Shown here: piece by piece, positions 1-8,900 of the stretch
Position numbering within the stretch: the stretch's first letter is position 1
Layout: each line of letters opens with the position of its first letter
Assembly (NCBI RefSeq): GCF_014529935.1
Contig: NZ_JACVFC010000007.1
Location: forward strand, 186,001 to 250,000
DNA length: 64,000 bases
From: Chitinophaga qingshengii
GTDB taxonomy: Bacteria > Bacteroidota > Bacteroidia > Chitinophagales > Chitinophagaceae
Direction: 5' to 3'
Notes under the pieces: generated by a model
Database searches by the model: none
Told to the model about the DNA's origin: nothing
What the model saw: the letters and a program-made list of their open reading frames with translations, nothing else
Position numbers and translations under genes: made by a program

Positions 1-534
1 GCTGGTTACCTCATACAGACAAAGCGGAGCAATGAATATCCCTAATCCTTTAAAGGCAACGGACATCCCTAGCAGCACTGCGCTGAACCCCCATTTTTTC
101 TCCCGCGCAAAGTACCAGGCACCGAGCATCAGCAGTATCTGTAAGCCTTTTTCTTCGGGAACGACGGCCCCCCAGTGTAGCAGAATAGGATTGCAGATGC
201 CCAGCCCGCCAATCAGCAAAATATATTGCCACTGATGCTCCAGTCGCCAGTACCGGAGAATGATTTGTGCTATCAGCACTGCCAGCAGCGCGTCGAAGAA
301 CATAAACACCAGCCGGTATAATAGCCCGTTGGCACTGGATACCGAATCGATGGCGCCATATAACAACAAGGATAGGGGAAGGTTGCTGCTGGCATAGTTA
401 TCCCATCGTTCCTGGGTTTCGTCTACAAAGTCAAAATGGGCGACGGAGTCTGTACGCAGCGCATGGCGGAGCGCCGTGGCTTCCTGGTGTTTGTAGGGGT
501 TCACCCCCTTACTGACCAGCTGTCCACCGTCCAT
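1..534 (-). CDS. Membrane glycosyltransferase-like protein, partial and N-terminally short
   Basis: Read by hand on the minus strand; the frame is open from about base 570 to the window edge, so the C-terminus is missing. The visible part has a polar start with a DGG and NPY pattern, then hydrophobic stretches (FMFFDALLAVLIAQIIL, ILLIGGLGICNPILL, FSAVLLGMSVAF), as in polytopic DUF2029/GT87-like glycosyltransferases that use polyprenyl-phosphate sugars. The only in-frame ATG is at 534, after the usual position of a first membrane helix. Upstream the frame runs into the end of the epimerase gene without a start codon. An ATG at about 568 in another frame stops after eight codons. The gene is therefore possibly 5'-truncated or frameshifted. 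Family assignment is by general resemblance only. Confidence 0.55.
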   Translation of the reverse strand, partial: MDGGQLVSKGVNPYKHQEATALRHALRTDSVAHFDFVDETQERWDNYASSNLPLSLLLYGAIDSVSSANGLLYRLVFMFFDALLAVLIAQIILRYWRLEHQWQYILLIGGLGICNPILLHWGAVVPEEKGLQILLMLGAWYFAREKKWGFSAVLLGMSVAFKGLGIFIAPLCLYEVTS

Positions 535-581
535 ATAGATGCATAGGTCTATGCTGTGATGAGTGCTATTTTCATATGTTG

Positions 582-1643
582 TTAGAGTATGTCTTTCAGA
601 ATTTTTTCGTTTGTACGCAGCCAGTTGAGTATGTCGGTAATCAGCTGTGCTGTGGTAATCATGGGTTGCCAGCCGATAAGTTCCCTGATCCGGCTGCTGT
701 CGGTAATAAATGTTTTAATGTCTGCCGGCCTGGTTTCCGGTACCTGTTGAATAGGTACTTTATTGCCGGTGATTTCCCGGCAGAGCGCTGTAAGCTCCAG
801 CAACGAGGTGCTGGATGCCCGTCCGCCGCCTACATTCAGGCATTTCCCATCCATCTGTTCCATATGATGAAGCTGGTAGTCGATGCAGTGAAACAGGTCG
901 GCTATATGTAATACATCGCGTGTTTGTTTGCCACTGCCACCAAAGCCGATGTAGCTAAGCGGCTGTTTCCGGAAATGCCTTGCCACCCACAGGCCTACTA
1001 CGCCCTGGTCTGCCTTGCCCATCTGCCATGGACCTGACAACAATCCACATCGGTTAATGACCGTGCGGATTTGATAAAATTGCCGGTATTCCTGTATAAA
1101 ATGTTCGGCGGATAGTTTGGTGCAACCATACAGGGAGCGGTAACCATCCAATGGAAAATCTTCTGTTAATCCTTCCGGGCCAACACCTGCCAGGCTTTGT
1201 ACCGGAGATATGTCAAATCGTGTATCCGTTTCTGTGGTATGTATGTTTTCTATCTGATTGATGGGATAAATCCGGCTGGTAGAAAGGAAGATAAAATCGG
1301 CTTTATGACGGACAGCCAGATTGAGGCAATTTACCGCGCCTACCAGGTTGGTATTGAACAGGTAGTCCGGCGCAGACGTGATGCCCGCCAGTACAGAAGG
1401 TTCTGCCGAAGCCTCAATAATTACATCTACGGGTGGTAATTGGAGGAGATCTTCCGGTACACGGATATCCCCATGGAAAAAGATAACACCGGCCTCTTTT
1501 AATCTGGGGAGGTTCAGCTCTGATCCTCTTCTTTTTAGGTTGTCAAGAACATACACAGCGTAAGATGGATACTTCTCCTTTAAGGCAATAGACAGCCAGG
1601 AGCCAACAAAACCGGCCCCTCCTGTAATCAGGATGTTTTTCAT
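582..1643 (-). CDS. NAD-dependent sugar-nucleotide epimerase (SDR; CDP-paratose 2-epimerase-like)
   Basis: A 353-aa extended short-chain dehydrogenase. The N-terminus carries the NAD-binding GGAGFVG motif (GxxGxxG) directly after MKNILIT, and a YGCTK motif (YxxxK) supplies the catalytic Tyr/Lys. The stretches NLKRRGSELNLPRLKEAGV and HGDIR, and the later DQGVVG and GSGKQTRDVLH segments, match the layout of CDP-paratose/tyvelose 2-epimerases (RfbE/Tyv), which act on nucleotide sugars for surface polysaccharide. The start at 1643 is preferred over an upstream ATG at 1697 because the Rossmann strand begins there. The gene ends 48 bases before the usable ATG of the glycosyltransferase-like gene on the same strand, consistent with a glycan operon leaving the window. 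The exact substrate cannot be told from sequence. Confidence 0.85.
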   Translation of the reverse strand: MKNILITGGAGFVGSWLSIALKEKYPSYAVYVLDNLKRRGSELNLPRLKEAGVIFFHGDIRVPEDLLQLPPVDVIIEASAEPSVLAGITSAPDYLFNTNLVGAVNCLNLAVRHKADFIFLSTSRIYPINQIENIHTTETDTRFDISPVQSLAGVGPEGLTEDFPLDGYRSLYGCTKLSAEHFIQEYRQFYQIRTVINRCGLLSGPWQMGKADQGVVGLWVARHFRKQPLSYIGFGGSGKQTRDVLHIADLFHCIDYQLHHMEQMDGKCLNVGGGRASSTSLLELTALCREITGNKVPIQQVPETRPADIKTFITDSSRIRELIGWQPMITTAQLITDILNWLRTNEKILKDIL

Positions 1644-1711
1644 TGGAATATTTAGTAAATAAAGGAATGCAATTACCTGCCTGCATAAAATATGCAAGCG
1701 GATGATAGCTT

Positions 1712-1912
1712 TTACATGACGAACATTACATTATACTTTTTAAGTGCAACCAGATACAATAACACATGTTTACGGTGATCGGAATATTTTATATCGTACA
1801 AAACGTGGTTCGTCAGGAACTTGTTACAGGAGTGTGAAATAATTTTTATCTCTCGATAGGACAGTTGAATTCTTATTGGTGGCGGAATACGATCATAGTA
1901 TAAATACGACAT
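1712..1912 (-). CDS. Possible small protein, 66 aa, in the 390-bp gap
   Basis: The gap between the epimerase and the cytochrome gene (1644-2033) is A+T-rich. It holds this one 66-codon minus-strand frame and, at its right end, the cytochrome gene's terminator. The middle (LSYREIKIISHSC, then HRKHVLLYLVALKKYNV) faintly recalls the helix-turn-helix end of LuxR-type response regulators (LTxRExxxL ... HRxxxLxKLxV), but conserved recognition-helix residues are missing. It could be a decayed remnant or a chance frame. No ribosome-binding site is evident, as is usual in Bacteroidota. I see no other gene in the gap. Confidence 0.22.
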   Translation of the reverse strand: MSYLYYDRIPPPIRIQLSYREIKIISHSCNKFLTNHVLYDIKYSDHRKHVLLYLVALKKYNVMFVM

Positions 1913-1950
1913 AATTGAAGTGAAGCGCTGGAAAATTGTAAAATCTGCAT

Positions 1951-1988
1951 AAAAAAATAAACGCTTCCTGTAGAAACAGGAGGCGTTT
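1951..1988 (-). terminator. Rho-independent terminator of the cytochrome/SusCD transcript
   Basis: Bases 1960-1970 (aacgcttcctg) pair with 1977-1987, with one G-T pair, around a 6-base loop. Read on the minus strand the hairpin is followed by an A-run complement giving a U-rich tract. It lies 46 bases after the cytochrome stop and closes system i. Confidence 0.8.
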
Positions 1989-2033
1989 GTCGGGTTCTTA
2001 GGATAGTATGTAGTTAGGATAACTACTTAAATA

Positions 2034-3035
2034 TTAATAAGATGCTTTCATTCCTTTCTGTTCCCAATAACTGATCACCGGCTGAAACGGTCCATACTTA
2101 TGTTGTTTCGCGGAGAAGGTATCTGCAAAAGGCCCCTTGTCGTAATCAATGGCTTTTTCGGCTATATACGGATAATCGTAATTCTTTACATCCGGACGGG
2201 CATGCAGACTGTCATTGTTCACAAAGGCGGCGATATCAAGTGCTTCCTCATCAGTAAGGAATGGTTTGTTCCAGGTGGCTTTATCATAGGGCATATTGGC
2301 TTTCAGCCATTGCGCCTGTTTGATAACCCGGTGCATACTGGAACCGGGCTGGTAGCTGAAACGGCCCCACAGCGGCGGATATGTGTAGGTAACGCCGGCC
2401 AGTTGGCCTTCGCCATCTTTGCCATGACAACGGGCGCAATACTCCTGGTAGAGCGTTTTACCTTTCTCCGGATCAGCAGGCCTGTCCGGCAGTTTTACAG
2501 CCAGGTTATGTTGTCCCTGGTAGGGCTGGTCTTTCGGTACAAAAGTATTGATCCACCGGAGATAGGCGAGGAATGCCACCATTTCTTTACTATCCAGGGG
2601 CAACGGTTTCCCGTTGTGCGGCCGGGTAATGCAGTTGTTGATACGTTCTGCCAGTGTCAGCACTTTGCCTTCACGGGCGCGGTACTGCGGATATTGCTGG
2701 TGAGACAACATTAAGTTGAAGGAAAATGCTTTAGTGCCGCCGTCCTGGTGACAGTTGTTACAGTTCATCCGGTTACCCAGGTAACGGCCGTTTACACCAT
2801 CCGGACCAATATAATAGGCGGTATTGTACATCAGGGCGCGGCCGTAACGTACCATCTCACCGTATTTGTCTGTTGGCAGGGCGTTGGTATCTACCCGTAG
2901 TATTTCCGGTGCTTTAGCAGCAACCGGCGTTGGTGCTTTGGCGTTACTATCGCTATTGCAGGACCATATCACCACCGCAGCTACGGCTGCCAGGAAACTA
3001 CCGGTACGGATGTATTGTATTGTGTTCATAGACAA
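2034..3035 (-). CDS. Dihaem c-type cytochrome lipoprotein, thiosulfate dehydrogenase (TsdA)-like
   Basis: 333 aa with an N-terminal signal and a lipobox-like WSC (Cys about residue 26), so predicted to be membrane-anchored. Two haem c sites are visible: CNNCH in the first half and CARCH in the second. The block between them, including RYGRALMYNT before the first haem and an ERINNCITR...NGK...EM segment after it, follows the layout of TsdA/SoxA-related cytochromes; TsdA oxidises thiosulfate to tetrathionate in the periplasm. The second domain (GKTLYQEYCARCHGKDGEG) is a normal class I cytochrome c domain. It starts 12 bases after the arylsulfotransferase-like gene and is the last gene of the system i operon. 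Electron partner and true substrate are unknown; the TsdA link is inference from layout. Confidence 0.8.
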   Translation of the reverse strand: MSMNTIQYIRTGSFLAAVAAVVIWSCNSDSNAKAPTPVAAKAPEILRVDTNALPTDKYGEMVRYGRALMYNTAYYIGPDGVNGRYLGNRMNCNNCHQDGGTKAFSFNLMLSHQQYPQYRAREGKVLTLAERINNCITRPHNGKPLPLDSKEMVAFLAYLRWINTFVPKDQPYQGQHNLAVKLPDRPADPEKGKTLYQEYCARCHGKDGEGQLAGVTYTYPPLWGRFSYQPGSSMHRVIKQAQWLKANMPYDKATWNKPFLTDEEALDIAAFVNNDSLHARPDVKNYDYPYIAEKAIDYDKGPFADTFSAKQHKYGPFQPVISYWEQKGMKASY

Positions 3036-3047
3036 AAGTTTGGTATG

Positions 3048-4181
3048 TTATTCCGCGATGACATAGGGTAATAAGGCAGATGGGGCGATAAACTCAGCCC
3101 GGTAGGGAATAAAGGTGGTGCGCAACGTCCACAGCGGATAACCGTCGCGGGTGGTGAGCACAACGGTGTTGCGGCGGGAGCAGCACTGTACAATATGGTC
3201 ATGTCCTGCGAAGTAGGCGCTGCCCATTCTTTCATTAAAAAGAAAGGCGGGGAGTACAGACCGCAGGGTTACGGTAGCCTGCCGGGTGCTGGTGTTCAGA
3301 TGAAAAGCCAATGCCTGGGATTGTTGCCGGGAAACGCCGTTGTCAAACAGCATCAGGTCATTGTCGGCGTTTATATGTACGGCATGTCCCATGTCGAAAG
3401 CGGCGGAATCAGGAATGGAAAAATCGCCGCCCCGGCCAAACTTCCACATTACCTTACCGGTTTGGGCGTTGAGTTTCCATATCTGACCGTTGTTGTAAAA
3501 CGAAATAAGGTAGTTGCTATCTTTGTCGAAAGACAGGCTGTTGGCGTGCATCCAGTCGTGGCGCGTACGCAGGATGGTTGTATCGGCAGTAGGTTCCAGC
3601 GCGTCAAATACCGTCCACTGCCAGCGGCGGCGGCCCTGGTGGTCAAATACTACGATGCCATCGCTTTTGACGGTATCCTGCTCACTGCCGCCCTGCAGGG
3701 AGAGGTCTGTTATTCTTTCTACGGACGTAAGGGCCACAATTTCGTTGGTGCCTTTACGTAGTACTTCATGATGCACGTCACTGGTAAAGTCCTGCTGGCC
3801 CTTCTTTAAATGCAGTAGTGTATCGCCATTCAAACCAATCTCCAGTATCTCGTTGCCATAACTGGTAGGCATGGTCTTATCTCCTAAAATACAGAGGAAA
3901 GTCTGCTGACCGGTCAGGTGCGCGGTTTTGAAACCGGTACCTTTTACCTGGTGGTACCAGACGATACGGCCGTTTGCGTTGACGAGATAAATCATACCTG
4001 GATCATCGCGCCGGTTGAGCAACAGGTAACCCTTACGGAAAGTTTCCGGCAAACTATCACCGGGTGCGGAGGTTACTTTCAGCTGGTCCTGGAGGGCAGA
4101 TGGCACATCCATTTTGATGTGGATGGTGCGGGCGGTACAGCTGCAGAACAGGAGCAGCAGACAAAACAGGCGTGTGTGCAT
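3048..4181 (-). CDS. Arylsulfotransferase (ASST)-family lipoprotein
   Basis: 377 aa starting at MHTRLF, 22 codons inside the longest frame, because a lipoprotein signal (LLLLFCSC) follows at once. The body is a beta-propeller-like repeat of WYHQ, NEILEI, HHEVL and IVVFD strands. The segment HDWMHANSLSFDKDSNYLIS followed by QIWKLNAQTGKVMWKFG matches the conserved core of arylsulfotransferases, in which a His takes the sulfuryl group from an aryl sulfate and passes it to a phenol. A further HAVHINADNDLMLFDNG block fits the same fold. The gene lies between SusD and the TsdA-like cytochrome on one strand. Family membership is firm; activity and acceptor are inference, and a non-catalytic propeller is possible. 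Confidence 0.78.
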   Translation of the reverse strand: MHTRLFCLLLLFCSCTARTIHIKMDVPSALQDQLKVTSAPGDSLPETFRKGYLLLNRRDDPGMIYLVNANGRIVWYHQVKGTGFKTAHLTGQQTFLCILGDKTMPTSYGNEILEIGLNGDTLLHLKKGQQDFTSDVHHEVLRKGTNEIVALTSVERITDLSLQGGSEQDTVKSDGIVVFDHQGRRRWQWTVFDALEPTADTTILRTRHDWMHANSLSFDKDSNYLISFYNNGQIWKLNAQTGKVMWKFGRGGDFSIPDSAAFDMGHAVHINADNDLMLFDNGVSRQQSQALAFHLNTSTRQATVTLRSVLPAFLFNERMGSAYFAGHDHIVQCCSRRNTVVLTTRDGYPLWTLRTTFIPYRAEFIAPSALLPYVIAE

Positions 4182-4220
4182 GATAGTTAGCTGGTTAGGT
4201 GGCGCTATAAAGACGTGGAT

Positions 4221-4275
4221 ATATCGGCCCCGGGCTTCCCCGGGCATATTAACCCCGGGAAACCGGGGCCGATAT
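4221..4275. repeat. Long G+C-rich hairpin between SusD and the arylsulfotransferase gene
   Basis: Bases 4221-4233 (atatcggccccgg) are perfectly complementary to 4263-4275. The 29-base interior holds two more cccggg blocks that can extend the stem. It sits in the 97-bp space inside the system i operon and has no U-tract. It could be an mRNA-processing or partial termination site that lowers expression of the two downstream genes, or a REP-like repeat. Confidence 0.65.
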
Positions 4276-4278
4276 CAT

Positions 4279-5919
4279 TTATTTCCACAGATCGCTCTGT
4301 GTGGCTTTGGGATTGGCATTCAGCTCCCTGGCCGGAATCGGGAATACATAATGTTTCGGCTTAAAGGTGTTGGCGCCTTGTTTTTCGTGGGCGGTCAGCA
4401 CGGAGGCCAGTTGAGCGGCGGATTTATTCCAGCGGCGCAGGTCATAGATCCTGTTTTGTTCGTAGAACAGCTCCAGCAGTTTCTGGTGGTCTATCTCCGC
4501 CATCAGCTGATCAGGAGAGGCCAGGTCAGCGGCCGTTTTTGTAGCCAGACCGGCACGGGTCCGTATCTGGTTGATGTCTGCCAGCGCTATATCGGGATGG
4601 TTGTTACGGGTAGCTGCTTCTGCACGCATCAGCAGTACTTCCGCAAAACGCATCACGCGATAATTGGCGGTGGAAGGAGTGGCGCCCCAGTAGTTGTCGG
4701 CATCGGGCACATTACGCCACGCACCGGTGTATTTTTTAATGAGGAAACGTCCGTTGGTAACGGTATCCAGCTTGGTATCCGGATAGAGGCGCACAATTTT
4801 GGAACGGGCAGAACTCCACAGCTCATCAAATGTTTTACCGTTGTACCAGGTGGTATCAGTTTCACCCAGTGTAGAGCGTTTCCAGGTCAGGGTGGCATAC
4901 ATCCGTTTGTCGAATTTGGTATCGGAACCAGCGGGACGGACTTCTTTTACGAACTGGGATACGAGGTAGTTGGAGGGTACGTATTTAAACCATCCGCCAC
5001 CTGCCGGGGGGCCGATGAATTGCGGGATGTAATTAAACATAGGCGAATTGGCTGTTTCCGCGCCCCAGGGGCCGTAGGGATCACCCAGCGGTGCGCATAC
5101 CCACTCAAAGATGGACTCTTTATTGAACTCATTACGGTCGGTGAAGTTATCTTCGAAATTATCGACCAGTCCGTAGTTAAACGGCGCTTTTGTCAGCAGG
5201 CTTAATGTCGTTTCTGCCAGCGGATAATTCTCCATATACAGGTAAGCCTTACCGAGGAAGCCAATGGCTGCGCCACTGGTGGCCCTGCCTTGTTCCTTCG
5301 GATCGCGTGTTACCGGCAGTTTGTCTTTAGCGGCACTCAGATCACTGATTACCTGTTGCCATACTTCTTCTTTGCTGGCGCAGGGAGCGGCGTATTCATT
5401 GGTAGTTTCAACGGGCATGGTACGCAAAGGCACCCCGCCCCAGTTGGAAGCCAGTATAAAATAAGAGAGGCCACGGAGGAATTTTGCTTCCGCGATATAG
5501 ATATCTTTCTTAGCGCCATCGATGGGCACCTGGTCTATACGGGCCAGTATCAGGTTGGCCCGGTGAATACACCAATAGGTTTTCTCGAAGATATCGGCGG
5601 CATCGCTGTTGTTTTCATCGTTGGTATAGGAAGCGATGGCCCAGGTAGGCGGTTCTTCGCCGGGGAGGGTAAACACGTCGTCGCCGAGCGCGTTGATATC
5701 CTGTACACCGGTGAAAGCACCCCAATAACCATAGAGAGGCAGGCGCAGCGGGCTGTAAGTGGCTGCCAGCGCCATGCTCAGGCTGCTTTCATCTTTCCAG
5801 AAATTGCTTTCGGTGATCCTGTTGGGATCTGTTTGTGTCAGGAAGCTGCGTTCATTGCAACTGCTGGCCAGCGCCATCGTCAGGGCCAGTGCGCCGATAT
5901 ATTTGAAGGATTTTTTCAT
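4279..5919 (-). CDS. SusD/RagB-family surface lipoprotein (system i)
   Basis: 546 aa, starting at MKKSFKYIG with a lipobox LASSC near residue 21, so a lipoprotein on the outer-membrane surface that covers the SusC channel and binds the imported ligand. The family's TPR-type helical core is seen as FWKDESSLSMALAATYSPL at the start, FLRGLSYFILASNWGGVPL in the middle and RVMRFAEVLLMRAEA, INQIRTRAGL and LRRWNKSAAQ near the end, the usual SusD order. Start 5919 is preferred to 5931 because the signal peptide begins there. It follows its SusC partner by 21 bases. No substrate can be read from SusD sequence. Confidence 0.93.
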   Translation of the reverse strand: MKKSFKYIGALALTMALASSCNERSFLTQTDPNRITESNFWKDESSLSMALAATYSPLRLPLYGYWGAFTGVQDINALGDDVFTLPGEEPPTWAIASYTNDENNSDAADIFEKTYWCIHRANLILARIDQVPIDGAKKDIYIAEAKFLRGLSYFILASNWGGVPLRTMPVETTNEYAAPCASKEEVWQQVISDLSAAKDKLPVTRDPKEQGRATSGAAIGFLGKAYLYMENYPLAETTLSLLTKAPFNYGLVDNFEDNFTDRNEFNKESIFEWVCAPLGDPYGPWGAETANSPMFNYIPQFIGPPAGGGWFKYVPSNYLVSQFVKEVRPAGSDTKFDKRMYATLTWKRSTLGETDTTWYNGKTFDELWSSARSKIVRLYPDTKLDTVTNGRFLIKKYTGAWRNVPDADNYWGATPSTANYRVMRFAEVLLMRAEAATRNNHPDIALADINQIRTRAGLATKTAADLASPDQLMAEIDHQKLLELFYEQNRIYDLRRWNKSAAQLASVLTAHEKQGANTFKPKHYVFPIPARELNANPKATQSDLWK

Positions 5920-5940
5920 TGCGTACAACATTTTGGATGG

Positions 5941-8900
5941 TTAGAAGGAAAGGTTCAGACCCAGCAGGAAGGTGCGTGACAGGGGATAGGCATCCCAGGA
6001 ATTGTCCATACCGCGGGAGAGCACATTGGGGCTCTCATCGGTGCTGTTCACTTTGTACATCATACCGCCCAGGTCGGGATTGTAGCCTTTGTAGCCGGTG
6101 ATGGTGAACAGGTTTTCTGCTGAGCCGAACACGCGGATTTTGTCGATACCCCATCTGTGGGTGAGGGCAGAAGGTACCGTGTAACCTATTTCCAGGCGTT
6201 TGAAACGCAGGTAGGAACCGTTTTCCAGCCATCTGTCGCTGTTTTCTCTTTTGTTGTTGTTAGGATCGGAGAGGGTGAACCGGGGGAAGTTGGAATGATG
6301 TTCCGGTGTCCAGGCATCCAGTACGGAAGTAGAGAAGTTGGTTACTTCCGTCATCTTCTCCATCCATTGTCTTCTGCCATTATAGATTTTGTTGCCGGTG
6401 ATCGCCTCCAGGAACAGCGCCAGGTCAAACCCTTTGTAGGAGAGGTTAGCGGACAGGCCCATGGTCATTTTAGGAAAGGGGCTGCCCAGGTTCTGCACAT
6501 CCTGGTTATCGATTTTACCATCGCCGTTATAGTCTACGAAACGGATGTCGCCGGGTTTGGCATCGGGTTGGATAAGGCTGCCATCTTTGCTTTTGTAGGC
6601 TTTGATCTCCTCTTCTGAATTAAAGATGCCATCGGTTTTGATGAGGAAGAAGGAGCCGATCGGTGCGCCTACGCGGGCTCTGGAGATATCGCCGAATTCC
6701 TGTCTGCCGCTACCGATGGAGATAGCGGTCATTTCATTGGCGGTATGCGATAAGCTGGCCATCACGCGGTATTTGAGACCGCTGTTGGTTTGATTGGCAT
6801 ATTCCAGCGAAGCTTCAAATCCTTTGTTTTCGATTTCGCCGGCATTGAGTGTAGGCGTACCCGTTTTACCTACCGACAATGGGAACGGTACGCCCAGCAA
6901 TACGCCGCTGGTTTTTTTACGGAACACTTCAAAGATGAAGAACAATTTATTATCGAGGAAACCCGCGTCGATACCACCGTTGATGATTTTGGTTTCTTCC
7001 CAGGACAGGTCCGTGGGCGATGCGTAAGCACTGGCGGTGCCCCCGGGCCATAACGCGGTGCCCTGTACGTAGTTGATACCACTGGTAATAGCAGACTGTG
7101 TGAGGTAGTTACCGATTTCCTGGTTACCCAGTACGCCCCAGCTGCCACGCAGTTTCAGGTTGCTGACTACATTACGAAGGCCGGAGAAAAATGCTTCGTT
7201 GTGAATGTTCCATCCGGCGGAGAAAGACGGGAAGGAACCGAACTGGTAATCATGTGCAAAACGGGAGGAGCCATCTCTCCGGATAGAGGCGGTCAGCAGG
7301 TATTTGGAGTCGTAGTTATACATGATACGGCCGAAAGTGGAGAGGATAGCGCTGACGCTAGCGCTGCCATCGTTTTTCTGGGAGGCGGCGGTACCAGCGC
7401 CCAGTACGGAAGTACCTACCGGCAGATCATTGCGGGAAGCGCTGAAACCGGAGTAGGTGTTTTTCTGGGCGGTATAACCCGCAACAGCGTCCAGGTTATG
7501 TTTACCCAGTTTTTTGGTATAGCTGAGGGTGTTTTCTACCAGCCAGGAATTGGCAATAGAGCTGCCTTCCTGCAGATCGGGCAGGGTATTGGCGGCGTTA
7601 CCATCGTTGTAAACACCGGTATAGGTGCGGGTATAACCTTGTGTTTCCGTCAAACCTACGTTGAACCGGTACCGTAGTCCATCAATGATTTTCACTTCCA
7701 CGAAAGCGTTAGCCAGCAGGTTCAGGTCTTTGGCGTTTTTGTCGATTTGTTCCAGCAGGGCTACGGGGTTGGACAGGTTTTTCATATATACCGGTCTTCT
7801 GCCGTATCCGCCGAGGTCCTGGGAAGGATCGTATACCGGCACGGTAGCTGGCATAACAAGGGCGCTGCCTACGAGGCTGTGGGTTTGGTCGCCTCCGCCG
7901 GGCGCCAGCCGGCTGACCCCTCTTTTAATGATAACGGTCTCGCCTATCTTAATGCGGCCTTTTTCGTATTGTGTTTTCACGCGGAAGTTGGCGGCGGAGT
8001 AGTCGGTGTTGATCATGGCGCCGTTTTCTTTCAGGTATCCGCCGGAGAGGTTGTAGGTGAAGTTTTTGGAGCCGCCGCTGAAGTTAACGTTAGTGCGGGT
8101 AATGGCAGCCTGGCGGAAGATAGCGTCTTGCCAGTTGCTGTTAACGCCGTTGTAATCGGGGATGCCGGTCATATTGGCCTGCATCAGTTTAGTCCATTGT
8201 TCGCCGTTGAGGAGGCTCATTCTCCTGGGAACGGACTGCACGCCGAACCAGCTGTCTATTTCCAGTTTGGGCGCTGTTTCTTTTAAGCCGCCTTTGGTGG
8301 TAACGATGACTACGCCGTTGGCCGCGCGGGAACCGTAGATACTGGCAGTAGCCGCATCTTTCAGTACTTCGATGGATTCCACATCGTTGGGACTTACGCC
8401 GTCGATGCTGTTAACAAAAACACCGTCCACGATGAACAGCGGGGCATTGTTGCCCAGGGTGCTAAGACCACGGATGGTGATATTGAGGCCGGAGCCGGGA
8501 GCGCCGCTGGCGGATTCTACTGACACGCCGGGCACGCGTCCCTGGATGGCGCTGCTGATATTTTTAGAGACATTGGCGCTGATGGTGTTCACGCGTACGG
8601 AAGAAACGGAGCCAGTCACGTCTTTCCTTTTTTGGGTACCGTAGCCTACTACCACCAGTTCTTCCGTTTGCACGGCTTTTTGTTGAAGGGAGATATTGAG
8701 CGGACCTGCCTGTGTTACGTTTTTCTCGATGGTTTCATAACCAATAAAGGAGATTACCAGCGTACCGCCACCATCGGGCAGTTCCAGGGTGAAGTTACCT
8801 TTTGCATCGGTGCTGGTACCTTTGGAGGTGCCTTTGAGTTTAACCGAGGCGCCGGTCAGCGGTTCACCGGTGAGGGCATCGGTGATACGGCCAAACACGG

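Noticed and set aside
545..570. Eight-codon peptide MKIALITA after the epimerase gene
   Set aside because: Too short to call as a gene; more likely the damaged start of the glycosyltransferase-like gene.
4114..5205. 363-codon frame antisense to SusD and the sulfotransferase-like gene
   Set aside because: Spans two real minus-strand genes and the hairpin between them; low-complexity, G/V-rich composition.
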